Shown: positions 1 to 8,992 of the stretch, piece by piece
Position numbering within the stretch: position 1 is the stretch's first letter
Layout: every line of letters begins with the position of its first letter
From: Altibacter lentus
GTDB lineage: Bacteria > Bacteroidota > Bacteroidia > Flavobacteriales > Flavobacteriaceae
Assembly (NCBI RefSeq): GCF_000746845.1
Contig: NZ_KN050846.1
Coordinates: forward strand, 1,628,963-1,692,962
DNA length: 64,000 nucleotides
Direction: 5' to 3'
Notes under the pieces: generated by a model
What the model saw: only the letters and a program-made list of their open reading frames with translations
What the model was told of the DNA's origin: nothing
Databases searched by the model: none
Position numbers and translations under genes: made by a program

Positions 1-90
1 TCCACCATTACCTTAAAGAATGGTATTGAGACCATGCTTAATGAGATGCTACAAGGGCGTGTCACTAAAGTAGAGGCTATTAACGCATAA
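1..90 (+). CDS. NifU-like Fe-S scaffold protein, C-terminal fragment (partial)
   Basis: Only the last 29 codons before a TAA at 88-90 lie in the window; the gene begins upstream. The visible peptide, STITLKNGIETMLNEML followed by a GRVTKVEAI-type end, matches the end of the NifU C-terminal domain, where a CxxC cluster ligand pair sits just before the SST motif. That cysteine pair would be just outside the window, so the call rests on the tail alone. Family members carry Fe-S clusters to apo-proteins in the cytoplasm. The dodecin gene follows about 100 bases later on the same strand. Confidence 0.75.
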   Translation, partial: STITLKNGIETMLNEMLQGRVTKVEAINA

Positions 91-189
91 TTGTTTATTT
101 TCTCTCTGCAGAGCAAGGTTTAACGATATTTTGACAACTTTTGGCACTTAAAATTGTATTTTAGGTAACTAACATAAAAACCTAAGAAG

Positions 190-390
190 ATGGCTGTATT
201 AAAAGTTATAGAAGTATTGGCAAACTCCAATGAGAGTTGGGAAGATGCTGCCAAAAATGCAGTAAAACATGCCGCCAAGAGCGTAAAGAACATCCGGTCT
301 GTCTATGTGCACGAACAAAGTGCCATAGTGAACAATAACGATATTACCGAGTTTCGGGTGAATGTGAAAATTACATTTGAAGTCAATTAA
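190..390 (+). CDS. Dodecin family flavin-binding protein
   Basis: A 66-residue protein of the usual dodecin length. The pattern MAVLKVIEVLANSNESWEDAA, then AVKHAAKSVKNIRSVYV and a final EFRVNVKITFEV strand, is the beta-alpha-beta-beta fold of dodecins, which assemble into hollow dodecamers that store or buffer flavins in the cytoplasm. The conserved aromatic W17 that stacks against the flavin is present in the ESWEDA segment. It starts at the only sensible ATG and is followed by a strong intrinsic terminator, so transcription appears to stop after it. Confidence 0.92.
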   Translation: MAVLKVIEVLANSNESWEDAAKNAVKHAAKSVKNIRSVYVHEQSAIVNNNDITEFRVNVKITFEVN

Positions 391-411
391 ATTATAAGAC
401 TTTTTTACATG

Positions 412-446
412 AATACGCTTTTGATGATCAAAAGCGTATTTTTGTT
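412..446 (+). terminator. Intrinsic terminator after dodecin
   Basis: A perfect 14-bp inverted repeat (AATACGCTTTTGAT, one central base, then its reverse complement) is followed by a T-rich tract. It lies 21 bases after the dodecin stop codon and before the DUF255 gene, and the A/T flanks make it potentially bidirectional. Confidence 0.85.
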
Positions 447-463
447 TTTCTATTTTTCAACCT

Positions 464-2578
464 ATGCGCTATCTTTTTCCCGTAGTCCTTATTTCTCTTC
501 TGTTTTTATCGTGTAATTCTTCAAATAAAAAATCTTTGGAAACACATCAATATACCAATGAACTTATAGACGAGACAAGTCCTTACTTGCTTCAACACGC
601 CCACAATCCCGTGAACTGGCGCGGTTGGAATGAGAAAACACTGGATAAAGCTAAGCAGGAGAACAAACTTATGATTGTAAGTATTGGGTATGCGGCCTGC
701 CACTGGTGCCATGTAATGGAGCGTGAGAGTTTTGAGGATTCTACTGTTGCAGCGGTGATGAACCAGCATTTTATTTCGGTGAAGGTGGATCGTGAGGAGC
801 GTCCGGATGTCGACCAAATCTATATCAATGCGGTACAGCTTATGACCGGTAGCGCAGGATGGCCACTAAATGTGATCACTTTACCCGATGGTCGTCCCGT
901 TTGGGGAGGCACTTACTTCAAAAAGGAAGAATGGATAGCAGCTATCAATAAAATACAGGAGATCTACGAAAACGAACCGGCCAAACTGGAAGAATATGCC
1001 GCTAAACTGGAAGAAGGTGTAAAGAGCATGGATCTTGTCACTTTTAATAAGGACGTTGTTGACTTTACAAGCTATGATACCAAAAAAGTAATCGAAAAAT
1101 GGTCGGCCGGTTTCGACCACAGATATGGCGGGTATAAAAGAGCGCCAAAGTTCATGATGCCTAACAACTATCATTATTTATTACGTGAAGCCGTACAAAC
1201 TGAAAATGAAGAACTCCTTGCGTTCGTGACCTTGACCTTGGATCAAATGGCCTACGGGGGGATCTACGACCAGATAGGTGGCGGTTTCTCGCGTTACAGC
1301 GTGGACGAGCGCTGGCATGTGCCGCACTTTGAAAAGATGCTCTACGATAATGCGCAGCTTGTGAGCCTGTACAGTGATGCATTTTTGGTTACTAAGAAAG
1401 CACTTTATAAGGAGGTCGTTCAAGAAACGCTCGATTATATACAGCGGGAAATGACCACAGCCGAAGGTACATTTTATTCGTCTTTGGATGCCGACAGTGA
1501 AACAGTTTCGGGGGAGCTTGAAGAGGGAGCCTATTATATCTATACACAAGCAGAGTTAAAACCGTTGTTAAAGGATGATTTTACGCTTTTTAGTGAATAT
1601 TACAACATTAATAGCTTCGGAAAATGGGAAGGAGATCATTATATATTGCTTCGGAATGAGGACGATGCTACGTTTGCCTCAAATTTCGGACTTACGACTG
1701 AAGCATTTCAGAAAAAGAAAGAAACATGGAAAAAGACACTTTCCCAATTCCGAAACAAACGCCCAAAACCCCGACTGGACGACAAAACACTAACTTCGTG
1801 GAACGGGCTGATGCTAACGGCTTATGTAGATGCCTATAAAGCCTTTCAGAAAGAAGAATACTTAGCAGCTGCCTTAAAAAATGCGCAATTCATCGCCTCG
1901 ACCCAATTACAATCCAGCGGCGCATTGTACCACACGTATAAGGACGGCAAAAGCAGTATCAATGGCTATCTGGAGGACTACGCAGCGGTGATAGAAGGAT
2001 ACTTGGCATTGTATGAGGTAACCATGGATGCTGTTTGGTTAGAGCGGTCAAAACGCCTAGCAGATTATACCTTCTCGTATTTCTTTGATGAAGAAAAGCA
2101 CATGTTCTACTTTACTTCAAAAGAAGATGCCAAACTCATGACACGTACTTTTGAGTACAGGGATAATGTCATTCCTGCCTCCAACTCCATTATGGCCAAG
2201 AACCTCTTTAAGTTGTCCCATTACTTCGACAAACCGAAGTACGGAGAGACCAGCAAACAAATGCTGAAGAATGTCCTTCCTGAACTGGAACAATACCCAT
2301 CCGGTTTTTCCAACTGGATGGACCTGCTCAGGAATTATCAATCCAAGTACTTTGAAGTGGTGGTGGTTGGCCCTGAAGCTGAAGAACAAATAGCTGCGCT
2401 TCACACGTACTACATCCCTAATATGCTAATTGCAGGAAGTACCACACAGCAGGACGGCTATCTTCTGGAAGGACGCTTTGTGGAAGGTGAAACATACATC
2501 TATGTATGTGTGAACAACACCTGTAAATTACCGGTGAAGGAAGTAGAAAAGGCAATTGAAACAATTAAAAATTTTTAA
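464..2578 (+). CDS. DUF255 thioredoxin-domain lipoprotein (YyaL/SSP411 family)
   Basis: A 704-residue protein. The start has a lipoprotein signal peptide with a lipobox ending in FLSC (Cys17), so it is probably anchored to a membrane outside the cytoplasm. Residues about 35-190 are the thioredoxin-like DUF255 domain with the family signatures [14 protein letters not shown] and CHWCHVM, the latter carrying a CxxC pair. The remaining two thirds resemble an alpha-toroid (six-hairpin glycosidase-like) domain typical of the family. Homologues from bacteria to the human SPATA20 have no firmly established reaction. The lipobox suggests an exported form, whereas many family members are cytoplasmic. 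An MscS gene follows after 6 bases. Confidence 0.88.
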   Translation: MRYLFPVVLISLLFLSCNSSNKKSLETHQYTNELIDETSPYLLQHAHNPVNWRGWNEKTLDKAKQENKLMIVSIGYAACHWCHVMERESFEDSTVAAVMNQHFISVKVDREERPDVDQIYINAVQLMTGSAGWPLNVITLPDGRPVWGGTYFKKEEWIAAINKIQEIYENEPAKLEEYAAKLEEGVKSMDLVTFNKDVVDFTSYDTKKVIEKWSAGFDHRYGGYKRAPKFMMPNNYHYLLREAVQTENEELLAFVTLTLDQMAYGGIYDQIGGGFSRYSVDERWHVPHFEKMLYDNAQLVSLYSDAFLVTKKALYKEVVQETLDYIQREMTTAEGTFYSSLDADSETVSGELEEGAYYIYTQAELKPLLKDDFTLFSEYYNINSFGKWEGDHYILLRNEDDATFASNFGLTTEAFQKKKETWKKTLSQFRNKRPKPRLDDKTLTSWNGLMLTAYVDAYKAFQKEEYLAAALKNAQFIASTQLQSSGALYHTYKDGKSSINGYLEDYAAVIEGYLALYEVTMDAVWLERSKRLADYTFSYFFDEEKHMFYFTSKEDAKLMTRTFEYRDNVIPASNSIMAKNLFKLSHYFDKPKYGETSKQMLKNVLPELEQYPSGFSNWMDLLRNYQSKYFEVVVVGPEAEEQIAALHTYYIPNMLIAGSTTQQDGYLLEGRFVEGETYIYVCVNNTCKLPVKEVEKAIETIKNF

Positions 2579-2584
2579 AGAACG

Positions 2585-3433
2585 ATGGAAAAATTCAAAG
2601 ATATAGATACCTACATTCAAGAATACGGAGAAAAGTTTATCGACTTCTTACCTTCATTAATTGGTGCCGTACTATTGTTGCTTATAGGTTTGTGGGTGAT
2701 AAAGTTCATCAATCGCCTGGTCAACAAATTTTTTGCGAAGAAGGAGTTTGATGTCACCTTGGAAAGGTTTGCAGCAAACCTCATCAATTGGGGGCTCAAG
2801 ATCGTGTTATTCGTATTAGTTATAACACAACTAGGGGTGGAATCTGCAAGTCTGGTAGCGATCATTGGTGCCGCCGGATTGGCGATAGGTCTTGCCCTCC
2901 AAGGCTCACTGGCAAACTTTGCCGGGGGTGTGCTTATCCTGCTATTGAAGCCTTTTAGAGTAGGTGATTTTATAAAAGGACAAGGTGTGGAAGGTACTGT
3001 AAAGACCATATCTATATTCAATACGCACTTAACTACTTTTGGGAATCAGCTCGCTATAATTCCCAATGGAAAATTGTCCAACGATACGATCATAAATTAC
3101 ACCGAAGAAGGAATTCGCAGAGAAGCGATCATCTTTGGCATTGGATACGACAGTGATATCAAACAAGCGAAAGACATACTGTTAGGTCTGGTCATGGAGC
3201 AGGAGACAGTATTAAAGTTAGAGGACAAGATGCCTATGGTCGTAGTTTCAGAATTGGCAGACAGCTCAGTAAACCTGTCGGTACGGTACTGGTCCAAGAA
3301 CGAAGATTTCTGGAATCTGCGCTGGCATATCCTTGAAGAAGGAAAGGCACGGCTTGAAGCCGCCGAGATTGTAATCCCGTTTCCGCAAAGAGATGTACAT
3401 TTATATAAAACAGAAAGTGATTCAAAATCGTAG
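2585..3433 (+). CDS. mscS: Small-conductance mechanosensitive channel, MscS family
   Basis: A 282-residue inner-membrane channel that opens under membrane tension to release solutes during hypo-osmotic shock. It has three predicted membrane segments (about 21-41, 66-86 and 90-125); the third contains the Gly/Ala-rich pore helix GAAGLAIGLALQGSLANFAG, followed by the conserved LLLKPFRVGDFI linker and a cytoplasmic beta domain with the IPNGKLSNDTIINY signature. The length equals that of E. coli MscS. It begins 6 bases after the DUF255 gene and is probably cotranscribed with it. It is convergent with tsaB, with a 14-base gap. Confidence 0.95.
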   Translation: MEKFKDIDTYIQEYGEKFIDFLPSLIGAVLLLLIGLWVIKFINRLVNKFFAKKEFDVTLERFAANLINWGLKIVLFVLVITQLGVESASLVAIIGAAGLAIGLALQGSLANFAGGVLILLLKPFRVGDFIKGQGVEGTVKTISIFNTHLTTFGNQLAIIPNGKLSNDTIINYTEEGIRREAIIFGIGYDSDIKQAKDILLGLVMEQETVLKLEDKMPMVVVSELADSSVNLSVRYWSKNEDFWNLRWHILEEGKARLEAAEIVIPFPQRDVHLYKTESDSKS

Positions 3434-3447
3434 CTCTACGACTTAGA

Positions 3448-4107
3448 TTATCCCGCAATAAAATCCTTTAAGTAATACGGTTCAAAATACGCGACATCCT
3501 CGATATCGTTTTTCTTGAACTTAGCGTCGGCAATTGAACTCATTTGCGCTGCCGAAGGAAGATAATCTTCCATAAAAACAGCGTTGGAGTGTTGACATAT
3601 TGTTTTAAACTTTGGGACCCCGTTTCCTATAAAAACAGTGGTTCCCTTTTCAAGATATTCTGAAAATGAAAGAGGGGTAAGAATCTCGGCTTTGGTCGCT
3701 CGAATCTCGGAAGCATTTTCAAATACCGAAGCATAGACTTCCATACGTCTTGCATCCAACAAAGGGATACAAAACCGAGCTTTCGAATCGTTCGCCTGCA
3801 ATGCCAGTGACCGCAAGGTTGCAACAGAGATAAGCGGAATATCCAAGGACATACACAAACCCTTGGCAGCAGATACTCCAATTCGCAAACCTGTGTACGA
3901 CCCCGGGCCTTTACTAACGGCAATTGCATCCAGTTTGTTCTTTTCGATATCTGCTTCGGCAAGAACGCTTTCAATAAAGGGATGTAACTTTTCAGCATGA
4001 GAATACCCTCCTTCCATATCTTCCTGTAATGCAATAACGCTTCCATTTACTGAAAGCGCTACTGAACAATTTGTGGTGGAAGTTTCAAGACATAATATAG
4101 TAGCCAT
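3448..4107 (-). CDS. tsaB: tRNA threonylcarbamoyladenosine biosynthesis protein TsaB
   Basis: A 219-residue cytoplasmic protein of the ASKHA fold and the usual TsaB length. It begins ILCLETSTTNCSVAL and carries the KGPGSYTGLRIGVSAAKGL motif typical of TsaB. TsaB partners with TsaD and TsaE to install the t6A modification at position 37 of ANN-decoding tRNAs. Its ATG overlaps the stop codon of the upstream adaptor gene in a TAATG, indicating translational coupling in the tolC-hlyD-tsaB transcript even though the functions are unrelated. Confidence 0.95.
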   Translation of the reverse strand: MATILCLETSTTNCSVALSVNGSVIALQEDMEGGYSHAEKLHPFIESVLAEADIEKNKLDAIAVSKGPGSYTGLRIGVSAAKGLCMSLDIPLISVATLRSLALQANDSKARFCIPLLDARRMEVYASVFENASEIRATKAEILTPLSFSEYLEKGTTVFIGNGVPKFKTICQHSNAVFMEDYLPSAAQMSSIADAKFKKNDIEDVAYFEPYYLKDFIAG

Positions 4108-5396
4108 TAGTTCTCTTCTGTTTCTTTTTCTAATTTGGCAGGAGCTGCCACTTCTATCTTATCTCCGGATTTAAGTGTTTTGGTAACTGTATTATACGGT
4201 CCTGTAATGACCACATCGTCCTTTGTCAACCCCGAAGTGATCTCAATATTGGAATCGTCCTGTATGCCGGTTGTTACAACACGTAACTTCGCTTCATCTC
4301 CGTTCTTTACATAGACACATTCAAATTTTTCGGTGTTCACTGAAGTAGTTTCGCTCATGGCCGGTTTTTTCACGTCGCTAGTATCATTCTTGATCACGAT
4401 CGCACTGATGGGTACACCAATGACATTTTTCTTCTTATTGGTAATGATGTCTACTGTGGCTGTCATTCCGGGACGGAAAGGAGAATAGAATTCGGGTTTT
4501 CCTTCGGTAAGATCTTTATAAGATTCTGCGAGAATTCGAACTTTTACTTTGAAATTAGTCACTTGATCTGCAGACAAGGCGCTTTGTGCAGAGTTTGCAA
4601 TTTCGGTAACGACCCCTTTGAATTCGCGCTTTAGGTAAGCATCCACCTCCACAATTGTGGAATCTCCCAAGGAAACTTTCACAATATCATTCTCGTTCAC
4701 ATCAACTTCAACTTCCATATTGTCCAAGTTAGCCACCCGTACAATCTCGGTACCGGCCATTTGCGCCGTTCCTACCACGCGCTCACCCAGCTCAACAGAC
4801 AATTTTGATATGGTACCATCCATTGGCGCAAAAATGGACGTACGTGATAAGTTATCTCTGGATTGTTTTACATTTGCCGCAGCACTTTGAACGTTGTAGT
4901 ACGCCGACTGCTTATTCGCCTGTGCCACTTCATAATCGGCTACAGAGCGGTCCCATTCCGATTTAGAGATCACCCCTTTTTCGAACAAGGTCTTGTTCCG
5001 GTTATAGTTAAGTTCGGCATTTCGCAAACTGGCTTCAGCCTGTGACAATTGCGCCCGTACGTTTTGCAAACCTGCTTGAGATTGGCTTAAAGCAGATTGA
5101 ATAAGGTCCGGATTGATCTTTACCAATAGGTCGCCCTTTTTTACCTGTTGTCCTTCCTTTATGGGTAATTCGATGATCTCGCCAGATACTTCAGAAGATA
5201 ACATCACCTCCACCTCGGGCTGTATTTTTCCGGTAGCCGCGACAGTTTCAATGATATCAAGAGGCTCGATCTTGGTGATCTCCACTTCTTTTACATTGCC
5301 GGTTTTACCGAACCAGCCGGCCTTTTTACCAACAATAAGTAATACAATGAGCACTGCTATTACTGAAACAATAATGATAAGTGTCTTTCTCTTCAT
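4107..5396 (-). CDS. Efflux pump periplasmic adaptor (HlyD/MacA-like membrane fusion protein)
   Basis: A 429-residue protein with one N-terminal membrane anchor (about 5-25), then a split lipoyl domain (SSEVSGEIIELPIKEGQQ and VKKGDLLVKINPD, about 66-95), a long helical hairpin rich in Gln/Ala (about 97-180), a beta-barrel and a membrane-proximal domain. It would bridge an inner-membrane transporter and a TolC channel. The outer-membrane partner lies immediately upstream (2-base gap), but no RND or MacB-type ABC transporter is encoded next to it. It overlaps tsaB by one base at its 3' end. Whether it serves an ABC or an RND pump cannot be decided here; the MacA-like architecture favours ABC. 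Confidence 0.9.
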   Translation of the reverse strand: MKRKTLIIIVSVIAVLIVLLIVGKKAGWFGKTGNVKEVEITKIEPLDIIETVAATGKIQPEVEVMLSSEVSGEIIELPIKEGQQVKKGDLLVKINPDLIQSALSQSQAGLQNVRAQLSQAEASLRNAELNYNRNKTLFEKGVISKSEWDRSVADYEVAQANKQSAYYNVQSAAANVKQSRDNLSRTSIFAPMDGTISKLSVELGERVVGTAQMAGTEIVRVANLDNMEVEVDVNENDIVKVSLGDSTIVEVDAYLKREFKGVVTEIANSAQSALSADQVTNFKVKVRILAESYKDLTEGKPEFYSPFRPGMTATVDIITNKKKNVIGVPISAIVIKNDTSDVKKPAMSETTSVNTEKFECVYVKNGDEAKLRVVTTGIQDDSNIEITSGLTKDDVVITGPYNTVTKTLKSGDKIEVAAPAKLEKETEEN

Positions 5397-5398
5397 AA

Positions 5399-6730
5399 TT
5401 AGAACTTTAATTCGGTTGCGGGTACTCCAAAATACAATTCGAGTACTTTTAGTTTAAAAATATAATCGTATTTCGCTCGATTCACTTCAATTTGTGCATT
5501 GTCGTATCGTAATTTCGACTGACTGAAATCAAATGCATTGGTCAATCCCACGTCATAACGATCCCTGGCATATTGAAAAGCCAATTCTTGTGATTCTAAT
5601 GCTGCTTTCGCCGCCTCATACGATTTTAGCGCTCCTTTTGCATCGACATAGGCCTGGTAGACATTCGATTCCAGGTCCAATTCTGCCTGTTCCAACTGAA
5701 ACTTACTGCGCTGCAAATTGATCTTATTACGTTGCACATTACCACGAACCGACAATCCGTTTAAGATAGGTACATTAAGTTGCAGGCCGTACCCAATTCC
5801 GTCGTTAAGATACAATTGCTCCGTAAAATCACGTTCCAAGGGGTCATTATCTGCATATCGAGTATTGTATCCAAAGAAGGCTGAAAGGGTTGGATAATAC
5901 GCCCCGCGGGCTATTTGAAGGTCCTTTTCTGCCAATTCTACATTTTTCTCTGCGATCTTTACTTCAGCACGATTTTCTTTCGCCGATGTGATGATGGTAG
6001 TCACATCCTGTGCTGAAACACCTTCATCAATTATTGTAAAATCTTCGTCTGCGATGTCAAAATTTTGATAATCCTCTACCAATAGTAATTGTGCAAGGTT
6101 TATTTTTGAAATGGTAAGTGCATTCTCGGCAATGGCGATCTGCTGTAGTTCGCTCGCATAGGTTGCTTGTATCTCCAACAGATCGCCTCGCGGAAGCACG
6201 CCGCCGTCGACAAGATCATTGGTGCGTTCTATTTGAGATATTGTTACTTGATTTTGTGCTTTGATCACTTCCAAGTTCGCTTTGTTCAATAGTATCTGCA
6301 AATATGCATTTGCAACAAATAAAGCAATATCATCTTGCATTTTGGTAAGTCTGTATTGACTTGCCAAAGCCGAAAGTTTTGCGCGTTGTACCTGTCTAAT
6401 ATTACGCAGACCGTCGAACAAGGTGTATCCGGCGTTAATAGAACCCGAGGCTGATAAGAAAGTCGTACTCTCCAATTCGTTATTGGTGGGGTTCAAACTT
6501 AACCCTGTGTTTTTCGAAACCGACCCATTGGCATTAATGGATGGTAAGAAGTTACCTATCGCATCCTGTTTTTCAACATCGGTTAAAGCAACATCAAGGA
6601 GGCTTTGTTTTACAGATATGTTATTCTCAAGAGCGTGCGTTACACATTCTTTAAGCGTCCAGTTCTTCTCTTGTGCGAAGTTCGAAACTCCCAAACAAAG
6701 GAAAAAGAATAAGGCTATATAATTCTTCAT
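5399..6730 (-). CDS. tolC: TolC family outer-membrane efflux channel
   Basis: A 443-residue protein with a signal peptide (cleavage near SNFAQ, residue 20) followed by two repeats of the outer-membrane efflux protein domain. It begins with the typical WTLKECVTHALENNISVKQ and has long Ala/Gln-rich helices plus a GLSLNPTNNELEST-type loop between beta segments. TolC trimers form a channel-tunnel from the periplasm across the outer membrane. It is first in a tolC-hlyD-tsaB unit. The paralogue and substrate cannot be assigned from sequence alone, so the symbol is used in the family sense. Confidence 0.92.
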   Translation of the reverse strand: MKNYIALFFFLCLGVSNFAQEKNWTLKECVTHALENNISVKQSLLDVALTDVEKQDAIGNFLPSINANGSVSKNTGLSLNPTNNELESTTFLSASGSINAGYTLFDGLRNIRQVQRAKLSALASQYRLTKMQDDIALFVANAYLQILLNKANLEVIKAQNQVTISQIERTNDLVDGGVLPRGDLLEIQATYASELQQIAIAENALTISKINLAQLLLVEDYQNFDIADEDFTIIDEGVSAQDVTTIITSAKENRAEVKIAEKNVELAEKDLQIARGAYYPTLSAFFGYNTRYADNDPLERDFTEQLYLNDGIGYGLQLNVPILNGLSVRGNVQRNKINLQRSKFQLEQAELDLESNVYQAYVDAKGALKSYEAAKAALESQELAFQYARDRYDVGLTNAFDFSQSKLRYDNAQIEVNRAKYDYIFKLKVLELYFGVPATELKF

Positions 6731-6823
6731 AAAGTGGGTAATTGCTAATTTGTCTAGTGATCGACCAATGTGTTACAAAGTTGACAAAAAATAATCTTCT
6801 CACACCCAGTGACGACACAAGAA

Positions 6824-7051
6824 TTACGCTTCGGTCTTTGCCTTCTGCCTGCTACGGTAGATCACATATCCAATACCGCCAATGAGCAAGTAAGGAAATA
6901 TCATTAAATAGACGATCCCGTTATTGATCCCTTTAGCAGCTTGTCCACCCTCTTCACTTTCTAAAACAGCACGGCACATGGCACATTGCGCTTCAGCGGG
7001 CAGTACACACAGTACGCATATCAGGAAAAAAAGGATGCCGGTTCGGTTCAT
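6824..7051 (-). CDS. Small CxxC membrane protein linked to SCO/DUF420 genes
   Basis: A 75-residue protein with a signal peptide (cleavage after AEA), an exported CAMC cysteine pair directly after it, and one further membrane helix (about 48-66) ending in a basic RSRQKAK tail. It is the last gene of a cassette with DUF420 and SCO1, four bases after the DUF420 gene. I know of no assigned function. The exported CxxC and its neighbours make a role in copper or thiol chemistry during cytochrome oxidase assembly a reasonable inference, but nothing in the sequence proves it. Confidence 0.72.
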   Translation of the reverse strand: MNRTGILFFLICVLCVLPAEAQCAMCRAVLESEEGGQAAKGINNGIVYLMIFPYLLIGGIGYVIYRSRQKAKTEA

Positions 7052-7055
7052 GTTT

Positions 7056-7586
7056 CTAATAATAAGGAGAAATCATAAGATACACAATAACGCCCGTAAC
7101 CGCAACATAGAGCCACAGCGGGAAGGTGATTCGTGCAATCTTTTTATGAGCAAAAAAGTTTCCTGAGATGGCACGTACATAGGTGATCAATACAAATGGG
7201 ATAACCACGATCGACAAAAGGATATGGCTCAATAAAATAAAATAGTATACATACCTAATTACGCCTTCCCCTCCAAAAGGAGTGGAATCTGATGTCATGT
7301 GATACGCAACGTACATTACCAAAAAGATAACGGAGAGCATTATATTTATCTTCATAAGTCGTTCGTGAGCAATTCTGTTGCCTCTTCTTATTTGTATCAC
7401 GGCAGTCACCAACAAGACTGCGGTAAGAGCGTTGATGGATGCATAGATAGGCGGCAGAAACCCCAGACGTTCAACACCGGGAATTCTAATAGTAAAAAGT
7501 ACTGCTACCGCAAGTGGAATAGCTATGGAAAGAATCCAAATCCAGACGGTGTATTTTTTTGAAGTACTTGTTGAAATTTGTGACAT
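7056..7586 (-). CDS. DUF420 membrane protein (CtaM-like oxidase assembly factor)
   Basis: A 176-residue protein with five predicted membrane helices and the DUF420 features: HERLMKINIMLSVIFLVMYV, a YYFILLSHILLSIVVIPFV helix, and the closing RITFPLWLYVAVTGVIVYL. DUF420 proteins of Firmicutes (CtaM/YozB) are needed for the activity of aa3-type oxidases. Here it sits one base downstream of SCO1 and near the subunit III/IV genes, which agrees with that role. Several conserved histidines lie in or next to the helices. Confidence 0.85.
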   Translation of the reverse strand: MSQISTSTSKKYTVWIWILSIAIPLAVAVLFTIRIPGVERLGFLPPIYASINALTAVLLVTAVIQIRRGNRIAHERLMKINIMLSVIFLVMYVAYHMTSDSTPFGGEGVIRYVYYFILLSHILLSIVVIPFVLITYVRAISGNFFAHKKIARITFPLWLYVAVTGVIVYLMISPYY

Positions 7587-7587
7587 A

Positions 7588-8211
7588 CTATAATAACTGT
7601 TTAATATCCTCCATGAGCATTTTTATACTTTCTTCTTCCAGACCATCGTAATAAATGATGGGATTCCCGTTTTCGTCGATACGAGAACGGATCTTACCTT
7701 CTTGATCCACAAGAGCGAAAAAACCCGAGTGTTCAAAGCCGCCTTCAACATTAGGAGCTTCGCCTACATACAGATTAAAACCTTCGTTGGCCAATTTAAA
7801 AACAGCATCCTTCTCTCCCGTCAACAGGTGCCAATTCGGGTTAGTGATCCCATAGCTTTCGGCATATTCTTTTAATATTTGCGGTGTGTCGTATATTGGA
7901 TCGATACTGAAAGATGCGATCCCAAGGTTTGGATTTCCGTAAAATTCATTCTGAATTTTCACCATATTGCGATTCATGATCGGGCATATCGACGGACAGG
8001 TTGTAAAGAAGAACTCTGCAACGTAGACCTTTCCTTCATAGTTTTCGTTAGTGATTGTCTTTCCGTTTTGATTGGTAAAGCTAAAGGCAGGAACATCGCC
8101 AATAACAACCAGATCGGGTTTTGAATAATTAGCTACGATCTTTGGAACGGCCCAAATTCCGAAGAGCAAAATGACCAAGCTAATGCCTATGTACGAATAA
8201 TTTTTCATCAA
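7588..8211 (-). CDS. SCO1/SenC copper chaperone for cytochrome oxidase CuA
   Basis: A 207-residue protein with one N-terminal membrane anchor (about 5-25) and an exported thioredoxin fold. The copper-binding CPSIC motif is present at Cys72 and Cys76, and the third ligand His161 lies in GFEHSGFF; both are diagnostic of SCO proteins. SCO proteins deliver copper to, or reduce, the CuA centre of subunit II. It lies one base upstream of the DUF420 gene and two bases after the degenerate thioredoxin-fold gene, in one operon. Confidence 0.93.
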   Translation of the reverse strand: MMKNYSYIGISLVILLFGIWAVPKIVANYSKPDLVVIGDVPAFSFTNQNGKTITNENYEGKVYVAEFFFTTCPSICPIMNRNMVKIQNEFYGNPNLGIASFSIDPIYDTPQILKEYAESYGITNPNWHLLTGEKDAVFKLANEGFNLYVGEAPNVEGGFEHSGFFALVDQEGKIRSRIDENGNPIIYYDGLEEESIKMLMEDIKQLL

Positions 8212-8213
8212 TC

Positions 8214-8858
8214 TTAAATCTCTCGATCTGCTTTGTATTTTTTCAATTCCAGACGATACTCTGCCAAGATTACCTTAATATCATCACTCATTTTATTATT
8301 TATTTCGGCCACATCGCGGGCATCGAAACCATACAACACCCCAACATCTTCGTCATCATCCCTTCCGCGAAGTCCTCGATCCTTATCTATTATAAAGACA
8401 TAGGGCGTACTGTAATCGGATCTGAGGACATGATCGGTCTTGAGTGAATCGAATACCTGCTGAATAGCATCGGTACTTCCAAATACAAACTTCCAGTTAG
8501 ACATCGAGGCCATTTCTTTTAACTTTACTTGAAGTGCTTTCGCTTCAATTTCAGTCCCCTTCTCCAATAGAATGACCAGTTGAAAATCTTCAAAACCTTC
8601 GTTCTTCTTATAGATCTTCTGGATAAGATTGAAAGCGTTGCCATGTTTGGAAGCCACCTCATTTCCGAAGAAACCTAACACGGTAATATGATCTTTCAAC
8701 ACTACAGGATTTCCCTCCAAGGTATGGAACTTCGTAAGCTCTGTTACCCCAGGAGTAAGCACAGGAAGTTTCGCGAAGTTATTGACTCCCGAAGCAAAGA
8801 AAATGTATGCCGTTATGGGTAGTAAGAACAAAACCCCGAGAACTAAATACTTTTTCAT
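8214..8858 (-). CDS. Membrane-anchored thioredoxin-fold protein lacking catalytic cysteines
   Basis: A 214-residue protein with an N-terminal membrane anchor (about 4-22) and a predicted thioredoxin-like domain: a beta strand ending HITVLGFFGNEVASKHGN, where SCO-type proteins have their CxxxC, then a long helix, the strand FQLVILLEK, and TPYVFIIDKDRGLRGR. There is no cysteine in the active-site region. It is the first gene of the cassette that continues with SCO1 and DUF420. A structural or regulatory helper to SCO1 is plausible but unproven. Its own promoter is recognisable just upstream. Confidence 0.7.
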   Translation of the reverse strand: MKKYLVLGVLFLLPITAYIFFASGVNNFAKLPVLTPGVTELTKFHTLEGNPVVLKDHITVLGFFGNEVASKHGNAFNLIQKIYKKNEGFEDFQLVILLEKGTEIEAKALQVKLKEMASMSNWKFVFGSTDAIQQVFDSLKTDHVLRSDYSTPYVFIIDKDRGLRGRDDDEDVGVLYGFDARDVAEINNKMSDDIKVILAEYRLELKKYKADREI

Positions 8859-8883
8859 TTTTATGAGTCAATTTTTTGAATGG

Positions 8884-8914
8884 CAAAAATACGGCCTGCG
8901 CAGTCTTTTAGCAA
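8884..8914 (-). promoter_or_regulatory. Bacteroidota promoter of the SCO1 cassette
   Basis: Read on the minus strand, TTG (8912-8914) is followed by 20 bases and TATTTTTG (8884-8891), an exact match to the Bacteroidota -7 consensus TAnnTTTG. The start would fall near 8877, about 20 bases before the ATG at 8858. Confidence 0.65.
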
Positions 8915-8944
8915 CCTTTCGAGGTTAATTTTTTGTTTTTGAGG

Positions 8945-8973
8945 CATAAAAAAAGCCCTGATGAACAGGGCTC
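8945..8973 (-). terminator. Intrinsic terminator after oxidase subunit IV
   Basis: Minus-strand hairpin AGCCCTG, 5-base loop, CAGGGCT, followed by a run of T residues. It lies about 20 bases past the stop of the subunit IV gene and closes the ctaB-subunit III-subunit III-subunit IV unit. Confidence 0.88.
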
Positions 8974-8992
8974 TTAAGGTTTGATGAATTTT

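Noticed and set aside
3425-3441. Hairpin between mscS and tsaB (TCGTAG-CT-CTACGA) as a terminator
   Set aside because: The stem has six pairs with a 2-base loop and no clear T run; too weak to call.
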